From Bacillus norwichensis (GTDB lineage: Bacteria; Bacillota; Bacilli; Bacillales; Bacillaceae_C): DNA of 64,000 bases. Shown here one piece after another: positions 57,970 to 64,000 of the stretch. The stretch lies in the NCBI RefSeq assembly GCF_014836955.1, contig NZ_JACSPV010000016.1:1-64000 (forward strand), given 5' to 3'. The translations under genes were made by a program, and so were the position numbers. The notes under the pieces were generated by a model. It had not been told where the DNA came from and made no database searches. It saw only the letters and a list, made by a program, of their open reading frames with translations. The stretch's first letter is position 1, and each line of letters begins with the position of its first letter.

Positions 57970-59166
57970 TTATTTTGTGTAGTTGTCGAAGTAGCCTTGA
58001 ATAAAGACAATCGGTGTCCCTTTATCACCGCTGCCTGAAGTTAGATCGGACAGTGAACCGATTAGGTCTGTTAGTCTCCGAGGTGTAGTTCCTTGGGCTT
58101 CCATTGCTCCGACTAAGTCATCCTCTTTCTCATCAATGTACTTAGAGATGGCTTTTTTTAGTTCTTCACCTTTTAAGTCAGCAAATTGGTTGTCAGCCAA
58201 GTACTTTAATTTAATTTCATTCGGTGTTCCTTCTAATCCAGCTGTGTAAGCAGGGGAAACAACCGGATCTGCCAGTTCCCATATCTTTCCAACAGGATCT
58301 TTGAATGCCCCATCACCATAAACCATGACCTCAACCGTTTTACCTGTCTTTTCTTTCAGGATTTCTTGAATGTTATCAACGACAGGCTGACAATTGCGCG
58401 GGAATAACTTTACACTATCTTCTGTTGCTTTATTCGAGCCTAATAAACCATAGGCCTCATTAAAACCACTTCCGTCAATTGATTCAGAAAGAATATTATC
58501 GAGGCTATAAATTTTTTCGCCGCCATTAGCCTTTAAAATTCTTTTCGTTCTATCCCGTGAATGAATATCACAACAAAGTACACTCTGTGTGTATTCCAAA
58601 ATCGTCTTTGGATGATTTGAAAAGATTACTTCGCATTCTACTCCATATTCTTCAACTAGGGACTTGTAATAATCGATATAATCTACGCCTGTGAAGGTAT
58701 GTTTGTTGTAGCCAAAGTGCTCACGAAATTGCTTTTCTGTTAGAACATCTGTCCAAGGGTTTATCCCTTTTTCATCAAGTGTATCTAAATCGACTAAATG
58801 ATTGCCTACTTCATCGGAGGGATAGCTTAGCATTAACACGATTTTCTTGGCGCCTTTTGCGATACCGCTAAGACAAACAGCAAAGCGGTTACGGCTAAGG
58901 ATAGGGAAAATCACACCGATGGTATCATCGCCAAATTTGGCGTGAACATCTTTGGCAATATGGTCAATGGTGGCATAGTTTCCTTGTGCACGTGCCACAA
59001 CCGACTCTGTAACAGTTACAATATCTTTATTCTGAATGGTAAAGCCTTCAACTTCTGCTGCTTTTAATACGCTATCAACAACAATATCTTCAATGCGATC
59101 TCCCTTATTGATTATGGGACAACGAAGTCCCCTGGCAACAGTTCCTACAACTCTTTCCACAATCAT
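57970..59166 (-). CDS. CofE-like F420-0:gamma-glutamyl ligase family protein
   Basis: This 398-aa protein belongs to the CofE family, whose archaeal and actinobacterial members add glutamate to coenzyme F420-0 using GTP. Supporting segments are VVARAQGNYATIDHIAKDV, FPILSRNRFAVCLSGIAKG, and EVMVYGDGAFKDPVGKIWEL with acidic metal-ligand candidates. Bacilli are not known to make F420, and no cofC, cofD or fbiC lies in this window. It may therefore glutamylate another substrate (inference). ATG at 59166, with AAGGAG upstream. It is divergent from a LysR regulator 162 nt away. Confidence 0.8.
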   Translation of the reverse strand: MIVERVVGTVARGLRCPIINKGDRIEDIVVDSVLKAAEVEGFTIQNKDIVTVTESVVARAQGNYATIDHIAKDVHAKFGDDTIGVIFPILSRNRFAVCLSGIAKGAKKIVLMLSYPSDEVGNHLVDLDTLDEKGINPWTDVLTEKQFREHFGYNKHTFTGVDYIDYYKSLVEEYGVECEVIFSNHPKTILEYTQSVLCCDIHSRDRTKRILKANGGEKIYSLDNILSESIDGSGFNEAYGLLGSNKATEDSVKLFPRNCQPVVDNIQEILKEKTGKTVEVMVYGDGAFKDPVGKIWELADPVVSPAYTAGLEGTPNEIKLKYLADNQFADLKGEELKKAISKYIDEKEDDLVGAMEAQGTTPRRLTDLIGSLSDLTSGSGDKGTPIVFIQGYFDNYTK

Positions 59167-59297
59167 TCGCTCCTTCTTCGCAATCTAGCTATATTCGATA
59201 AAAGGTTCACTTTTTAAAAAGTATCATCTAATACATTAACTATCCAAATAGTCTCCTCTTGTAATATACGGTTTTTAATGATATAAGTAAAGTCAAT

Positions 59298-59315
59298 ATA
59301 TCTAATATCGGATAT
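59298..59315. promoter_or_regulatory. Candidate LysR-type operator
   Basis: ATATC-N8-GATAT lies in the divergent cofE-like/lysR gap, 13 nt before the regulator's ATG. The layout is right for an autoregulatory LysR site, but the sequence is short and AT-rich. Confidence 0.4.
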
Positions 59316-59328
59316 AAGGACGGGTTAT

Positions 59329-60225
59329 ATGGTAAGCAAATTGGATTTATATTACCTTTTTTATACTGTTAGTAAAAATCAAAGCTTCTCCAAAGCGGCA
59401 AAAGTGCTATATATGTCACAGCCGGCAATAAGTCAATCAATTGCACAATTAGAGAAGGAATTAGATACAAGGCTTTTTAATCGGCTATCTAAAGGTGTCA
59501 CGCTAACTGATGAAGGAAATTTATTGTTTGAATATGTCAGTTCAGCACTTCAAATTATACAAGCTGGTGAAGAAAAGCTTTTAGAATTTAAAAATTTAAT
59601 CCTTGGTGAGTTTAAAATAGGGGTTAGCGATACTATTTCGCGATATTTTTTACTTCCCTATTTAGAAACTTTTCACAACCGCTATCCAAATCTCAAATTC
59701 AAAATAGTCAATGGGACAACGTGGGAAATTATAGCTGCCTTAAAAGCGGGAGAAGTGAACATCGCCATCTGTAATCTCCCCATTGATGACAAGTCATTAG
59801 AAGTAAAGCCTTTACTAGAAATCCAAGATACCTTTGTATATGGCGAAAAATACCGAAAAGTATTTTCTAAGCCAATGAAATATGAGGAATTGGTTAAGTT
59901 CCCGCTTATTTTATTGGACAATTCCAATTCCCGAAGATATGTTGAAGAATTTTTCCTTACAAAGGGAATTAAAATTCAGCCGGAATTTGAGTTAGGTTCA
60001 CATGAACTGCTGTTAGAATTTGCAAAGATTAACCTTGGTGTTGCTTGCGTTACAAAAGAATTCTCTGAACAGTTTTTGAGAAAAGGCCTGCTTCATGAAG
60101 TGACCTTAATGGAACCTATACCTAAAAGAAGTATTGGTATATGTTATTTGAAAAACGTTCCTTTAAATAGAGCTACGGAAAGGTTTGTTGACCTGATTGA
60201 AGAAAATATAAGAAACTTCTTATAG
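59329..60225 (+). CDS. LysR-family transcriptional regulator
   Basis: This 298-aa protein has an N-terminal winged HTH (QSFSKAAKVLYMSQPAISQS, then LEKELDTRLFNR) and a periplasmic-binding-like effector domain (KIGVSDTISRYFLLPYLETF...GEVNIAICNLP). Divergence from the CofE-like gene suggests that gene is its target. ATG at 59329, with AAGGA 11 nt upstream. The effector is unknown. Confidence 0.92.
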   Translation: MVSKLDLYYLFYTVSKNQSFSKAAKVLYMSQPAISQSIAQLEKELDTRLFNRLSKGVTLTDEGNLLFEYVSSALQIIQAGEEKLLEFKNLILGEFKIGVSDTISRYFLLPYLETFHNRYPNLKFKIVNGTTWEIIAALKAGEVNIAICNLPIDDKSLEVKPLLEIQDTFVYGEKYRKVFSKPMKYEELVKFPLILLDNSNSRRYVEEFFLTKGIKIQPEFELGSHELLLEFAKINLGVACVTKEFSEQFLRKGLLHEVTLMEPIPKRSIGICYLKNVPLNRATERFVDLIEENIRNFL

Positions 60226-60400
60226 CAATAAGTGTACTAGTAGTTTTGTTAAAATTAGAAGATGTATGTAGCAAAAAAATAATATGGTTCACTTGAAAAT
60301 ATCTTAACCGACCTAGTTAGATGCGTGACGGTGAACCGTACAGAATAATTCTGAGCTAAGTAATATTTATGCTGATTTTCATCTTATCCTAGGGATAAGA

Positions 60401-60568
60401 GTGGTATTTTTATGTTCTATAACTAAAATCAAGAGGGTAAAGGAAGCTGAGACCAAGAATAAAAAAGCACTTTGGCGTCACACCATATCCCAAATCAAAT
60501 CTACAGAGATAAGTACTAAAATTGAAGACCCTGTATATAGAGAAATTTACAAAATGTATGTTACTTAA
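60401..60568 (+). other. Small open frame of unknown status
   Basis: A 55-codon frame (GTG start) encodes a lysine-rich peptide ending EDPVYREIYKMYVT. No ribosome binding site and no recognisable family. It may be a gene remnant or chance. The surrounding gap (60226-60692) also has an inverted repeat, GGTTCAC...GTGAACC (60286-60337), and nothing else that I can support. Confidence 0.25.
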
Positions 60569-60692
60569 GTCTATGTACAGTATAGACTAGGTGTTTTTTA
60601 GATAGAAGCTTTATCAAGACGGCAATAGGTACAGTCAATTAAGACCATATCTATTGCCTTAAATAATTTGAAAGGTTAAAGGATGAGAACGA

Positions 60693-61649
60693 TTGGATAG
60701 TACACTCAAAAAATTGCCGACCTATTTATATACATACTCCTGCAATGGGGGAGAACATTCTTTATGTGCTTTGGAGGCCCGTACATTGTTTGGAGCCGAG
60801 CCTCAAGATAACCTAGTGAAAAGCCATGTAATGATTGATCCAAGCCGAAGTCCGTTTATTAAGGAAAGAATTTCTGTCATTTATGAGGTGGAAAGCCTTC
60901 AAGAGCTTCTCAATCAAGTGGAGCTCTTACAAATAGCATGTGAAACATTTAAAGTAGTCTATGTGAAAAATGAAGGCTCATCAAAAACGGAAAAGATAGG
61001 GTTTGAGAACAGACGTGCAATTGAGAAGGAAGTCGGGCTACACATCAATGGTGAGGCTGCTCTTGAGCACCCAACAAGACTGTTCGGTATTATGGTTGTG
61101 AACGGAAGATGGATTTTCGGTGATTATGTTAAAAGTGAACCGATTTGGCATAGACATCAACAAAAGCCTCATAGCTACTCCACTGCGCTGAACACACGCG
61201 TAGCCAGAGCCATTGCAAACATCGCTGTTCCCGAACCAGGCGGAATAAAAGCCATCGACCCTTGCTGCGGAATCGGGACTGTTCTGGTGGAAGCTTTATC
61301 CATGGGGATTGATATTGTGGGAAGCGACAACAATCCTCTTATCCTCAATGGCGTCAGAGAGAATATCGCTTATTTCGGGCTTTCGGGAGAAGTGACCTTC
61401 ACAGACATCCGTGACGTTACTAATCACTATGATGTAGCGATTATCGATTTACCTTACAATTTATGTTGCGCCATCACCCCTGAGCAGCAGAAAGAAATAC
61501 TCAGTCATGCACGCAGGATTGCTCAGAAAGCCGTATTTGTAACTGTTGAACCAATTGATGACATCCTGCTAGAAGAGGGATTTTCTATTATCGATCGTGC
61601 TGCTGTTAGCAAAGGGAGGTTCACACGCGAAGTGATTGTATGTGAATAA
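60693..61649 (+). CDS. TRM11-like RNA/DNA methyltransferase
   Basis: This 318-aa protein has an N-terminal THUMP/ferredoxin-like region and a C-terminal Rossmann methylase. The SAM motif is IDPCCGIGTVLVEAL, the acidic motif II is DIVGSDNNP, and the catalytic motif IV is DLPYNL, of the D/N-PPY type used for exocyclic amino-group methylation. It resembles the TrmG10/TRM11 family that methylates N2 of guanine 10 in tRNA, but the target is unproved. TTG start at 60693, after AAAGGATGAG. Confidence 0.82.
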   Translation: MDSTLKKLPTYLYTYSCNGGEHSLCALEARTLFGAEPQDNLVKSHVMIDPSRSPFIKERISVIYEVESLQELLNQVELLQIACETFKVVYVKNEGSSKTEKIGFENRRAIEKEVGLHINGEAALEHPTRLFGIMVVNGRWIFGDYVKSEPIWHRHQQKPHSYSTALNTRVARAIANIAVPEPGGIKAIDPCCGIGTVLVEALSMGIDIVGSDNNPLILNGVRENIAYFGLSGEVTFTDIRDVTNHYDVAIIDLPYNLCCAITPEQQKEILSHARRIAQKAVFVTVEPIDDILLEEGFSIIDRAAVSKGRFTREVIVCE

Positions 61650-61669
61650 ATTTCCTTAGAAATGAAAAC

Positions 61670-61704
61670 AGACTGTAGACAATATGTAAGCTTGTCTACA
61701 GTCT
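61670..61704. terminator. Hairpin between convergent genes
   Basis: AGACTGTAGACAA (61670-61682) and TTGTCTACAGTCT (61692-61704) form a perfect 13-bp stem with a 9-nt loop, 21 nt after the methyltransferase stop. There is no strong T-tract on the plus strand. On the minus strand TGTTTTC follows. Confidence 0.6.
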
Positions 61705-61897
61705 AAAGCTAATAATAAGTCAAGCTTTATTTAAATTATTGTGTCTCCAGGGTAACTTCGTAGCCTTTGAATAAGGAACAGACTTGTTTTTTCAACTAAG
61801 TCCTTTTACTGAATTTCATTAATAGCCCTGTCCGTGTTCTGTTATGTGAAAAAATAAAGATGCTAGTCATTCTATCTGAGCTATAATTCTGCGATTT

Positions 61898-62605
61898 TCA
61901 CCATTCTTTTGGCTCATAGTCTAAGTCTCTGAACAATTGACTTCGCTCTTTCTTGGTTAAGTCTCTCCATTGCCCAGGAGGAAGGTTGCCCAAATGAATA
62001 TTCATGATCCGGATTCTTTGCAATCTGTAAACGTTGTACCCTAATTCTGCGCACATGCGGCGGATTTGACGATTCAGCCCTTGCGTTAAAATGATTTTAA
62101 AATCAAATTTTGATAATTGGACGGTTTCACAAGGAAGTGTTGTCGTACCTAAAATCTTTACACCTTCAGACATCCCCTTCAAGAACTCAGGAGTAATCGG
62201 CTTGTCTACTGAAACGATATATTCCTTTTCATGCCTGTTTTCAGACCGCAGAATTTCATTAACAATATCGCCATCGTTCGTAAGAAGGATTAAACCCTCT
62301 GAATCTTTATCCAGGCGCCCGATATTAAATATTCTTAATGGATGGTTGACCAAATCAACAATATTCCCCTTTACACCTTTTTCAGTTGTACTTGTGATGC
62401 CCACTGGCTTATTTAAGACAATATAGACATTATTCCTTGCTACTCGGATGGGGTTTCCATCTACTCGAACGTCATCCCCAGGTTCAACTGAACTGCCTAT
62501 TATGGCACGTTTCCCATTAATAGTAACTCTCCCATCGGCAATTAATTTGTCCGCACCTCGTCTGGATGCTTTTCCGGCCTCTCCTATATATTTATTAATA
62601 CGCAT
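61898..62605 (-). CDS. rluF: 23S rRNA pseudouridine synthase, RluF/RluB type
   Basis: This 235-aa enzyme has an N-terminal S4 domain (MRINKYIGEAGKASRRGADK) and a RsuA/RluB/RluF catalytic domain. The catalytic Asp lies in IGRLDKDSEGLILLTNDGD, followed by KEYIVSVDKPI and GLNRQIRRMCAELGY. RluF isomerises uridines 2604/2605 in E. coli 23S rRNA; the exact site here is not known. ATG at 62605, with AAGGGTGTG upstream. Confidence 0.9.
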   Translation of the reverse strand: MRINKYIGEAGKASRRGADKLIADGRVTINGKRAIIGSSVEPGDDVRVDGNPIRVARNNVYIVLNKPVGITSTTEKGVKGNIVDLVNHPLRIFNIGRLDKDSEGLILLTNDGDIVNEILRSENRHEKEYIVSVDKPITPEFLKGMSEGVKILGTTTLPCETVQLSKFDFKIILTQGLNRQIRRMCAELGYNVYRLQRIRIMNIHLGNLPPGQWRDLTKKERSQLFRDLDYEPKEW

Positions 62606-62847
62606 GTTGACACACCCTTAACTAGATGATTATTTTATTAGTCACCTAACTATATTGCATTCTTGGAGTAAAATCACAAAACACTTAATAGATAAAAGCT
62701 TAATCTAAATAAAGTAACCGTGTCACTGTAAGATTTGCAGGCAGAATGAGCCACTGATTATTATGGGAAATTTTTTTCTATTTATTTTTTGTTACGCGGC
62801 TTTACTATCGCATCAGAACAAAGATAGCATGGGCTCCTTCTTTGTCT

Positions 62848-62871
62848 CCTTTACTTTAGGTAAAGGTTTTT
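62848..62871 (+). terminator. Terminator without an obvious upstream gene
   Basis: CCTTTAC, loop TTTAG, GTAAAGG and five T residues. The nearest plus-strand gene ends about 1.2 kb upstream, so this may close a small RNA or be a relic. Between 62606 and 62847 I see no gene. Confidence 0.6.
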
Positions 62872-62896
62872 AATTTGTTAAAATACAAACCAACTA

Positions 62897-62954
62897 TTGA
62901 CAATGAGAATCATTTTCAATTAAAATGATAATTAGATAATGATAATAGTTCTCA
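62897..62954 (+). promoter_or_regulatory. Fur-regulated promoter
   Basis: TTGACA (62897-62902) and TAAAAT (62921-62926, spacing 18) form a promoter. TGAGAATCATTTTCA (62904-62918) between them matches the 7-1-7 Fur box TGATAATNATTATCA with two mismatches. A second site, TGATAATAGTTCTCA, lies at 62940-62954, with GATAAT hexamers around it. Fur with iron would block this promoter. Confidence 0.78.
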
Positions 62955-63118
62955 TTTAGATGATTTAGATAACCTCAAAGAAAAACAAAATGAAGGTAGA
63001 ACACTATAGGCGTTATGGTTTTATGATTGTTGGTAAGACTATAGCAACAATATAACTTATGTCCGATGCCACGGCTCAAATGAGGTTTTAAAATAATTAA
63101 AGTTATGGGGGAGGAAAA

Positions 63119-63400
63119 ATGCGCTCTTTACTCATCGTAGGGGCCGATCATTTAGGTATTATTCCTGAAAAATTATCGTCCCTAGGATTTGATGAAGTCC
63201 TACATATTAACGGGAGAAAAGCACAAATGGTCAAAAAGTCTATACCGGAAAATACAGGTTATATTTTAGTGTTAACGGATTATGTGAATCATAATTTATC
63301 AACAGCAATCAAACAACGAGCCAAAAAGCAGGCTATTCCTATTTTTTATGCTAAGCGTTCTTGGTGTTCAATCTTTAAAGCACTTAAAAATATAATTTAG
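63119..63400 (+). CDS. DUF2325 domain protein
   Basis: This 93-aa protein begins MRSLLIVGADHLGIIPEKLS and shows the DUF2325 pattern, with VLTDYVNHNLSTAIKQRAKK and a single C-terminal Cys in RSWCS. Function unknown. GGGGGAGG lies upstream of the ATG. It is 36 nt from the flavodoxin gene and shares the Fur-controlled promoter. Confidence 0.85.
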   Translation: MRSLLIVGADHLGIIPEKLSSLGFDEVLHINGRKAQMVKKSIPENTGYILVLTDYVNHNLSTAIKQRAKKQAIPIFYAKRSWCSIFKALKNII

Positions 63401-63436
63401 TTTTTGGATAATATGATTATTTGAAGGGGAGTAAAA

Positions 63437-63901
63437 ATGTCAAAGATCATTTTGGTTTTTACCAGTATGAGTGGAAATACGGAAATGATGGCAGAGGCAA
63501 TTGCTGATGGTGTAGGAGAGGCAGGGAGAAAATTAGACGTAATAGATATAATGGACGGCGGGGAGGCAGCTGACCTAGAAAACTATGATGGGATTTTGCT
63601 CGGAACTTACACATGGGCTGATGGAGAATTGCCTGATGAATTTTTGGATTTTTATGAAGAGATGGATAATGTTAATTTAACAGGAAAGAAAGCGGCGGCT
63701 TTTGGTTCTTGTAATTCAGCTTTTCCGCAATACGGTGCAGCGGTTGACACTTTAATCGAAAAACTCGAAGACAGAGGAGCGCAAGTGTTTTCAGAAGGAT
63801 TAAAAATCGAGCTAACACCAGATCAGGAAGATAAAGAGCTCTGTCGTGAGCTGGGAAAGAGTTTTGTTGCATTTTTAAATAAATACATTAGTGTTGCTTA
63901 A
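63437..63901 (+). CDS. Flavodoxin
   Basis: This 154-aa short-chain flavodoxin binds FMN and transfers electrons in place of ferredoxin when iron is scarce. The FMN phosphate loop is TSMSGNTEMMAE, with isoalloxazine contacts in GTYTWADGELPDEF and AAFGSCNSAFPQYGAAVD. It resembles B. subtilis YkuN/YkuP, which are Fur-regulated. GAAGGGGAG precedes the ATG. A weak hairpin, CCTTTGTTAAATAAAGG, follows the stop. Confidence 0.94.
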   Translation: MSKIILVFTSMSGNTEMMAEAIADGVGEAGRKLDVIDIMDGGEAADLENYDGILLGTYTWADGELPDEFLDFYEEMDNVNLTGKKAAAFGSCNSAFPQYGAAVDTLIEKLEDRGAQVFSEGLKIELTPDQEDKELCRELGKSFVAFLNKYISVA

Positions 63902-64000
63902 ACCCTCTTCAGCCTTTGTTAAATAAAGGTCTTGAAAAAAGTTAGCAGAGACATGAGCGGCCGCTTTTTACTTCAGCTATGAGGCGATAGGGAGATGTGG

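Overview
The window is the replication-origin region of a low-GC, endospore-forming Firmicute (Bacillaceae, Bacillus sensu lato). The evidence is the gene order 16S rRNA-gyrA-gyrB-remB-recF-rlbA-dnaN-dnaA | rpmH-rnpA-yidC-jag-mnmE-mnmG-rsmG-noc...soj-spo0J, the spore gene yyaC, and the rpsF-ssb-rpsR, gdpP-rplI-dnaB, purA and walRKHIJ-htrA-rlmH blocks. The sequence is given in reverse relative to the usual B. subtilis map: dnaA and the first 16S rRNA lie on the minus strand at the left, and the other replication arm runs rightward on the plus strand.

Layout. 1-504: 5' end of a 16S gene and its two promoters. 505-9644: gyrA to dnaA on the minus strand. 8121-8294 and 9645-10163: bipartite oriC, with DnaA boxes and a DnaA-trio array beside dnaN. 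10164-18381: rpmH to noc. 18580-22734: a three-gene module not expected here (sigma-54 activator, alanine-dehydrogenase-like enzyme, NhaC-family antiporter) sitting between noc and soj, with a clear -24/-12 promoter and an upstream inverted repeat. 22997-28623: soj, spo0J (with parS), DUF554, yyaC, mscS, yyzM, ychF. 28942-32697: a frameshifted yjbR, a thiolase/acyl-CoA ligase pair and a DUF378 gene. 32919-39746: rpsF-ssb-rpsR, yybS, gdpP, rplI, dnaB. 40058-43559: ECF sigma/DUF4179 pair, VOC protein, serine hydrolase. 43719-45005: purA. 45647-47020: VWA lipoprotein. 47526-55314: the walRKHIJ-htrA cluster, a small CxxH/CxxC protein and rlmH. 55733-63901: an accessory stretch with a membrane metallophosphoesterase, a decayed AIPR abortive-infection gene, an orphan CofE-like gene divergent from a LysR regulator, an RNA methylase, an RluF-type pseudouridine synthase, and a Fur-controlled DUF2325-flavodoxin pair.

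Most genes serve replication initiation, segregation (Soj/Spo0J/parS, Noc), topology (gyrase), tRNA and rRNA modification, translation and cell-wall homeostasis (WalRK). Three parS sites and two DnaA-box clusters outside oriC (before mnmE and before rlmH) fit an origin-proximal domain. A family of dispersed noncoding repeats occupies at least six intergenic sites (16S leader, gyrA-gyrB, after jag, after mnmG, after rpsR, after purA). It is built from short hairpins with an RTCCT loop spaced about 29 nt, with GAAAAGCG and AGCTGGACA/AGCTAGACA ends. No tRNA gene, CRISPR array or insertion sequence was recognised by eye.
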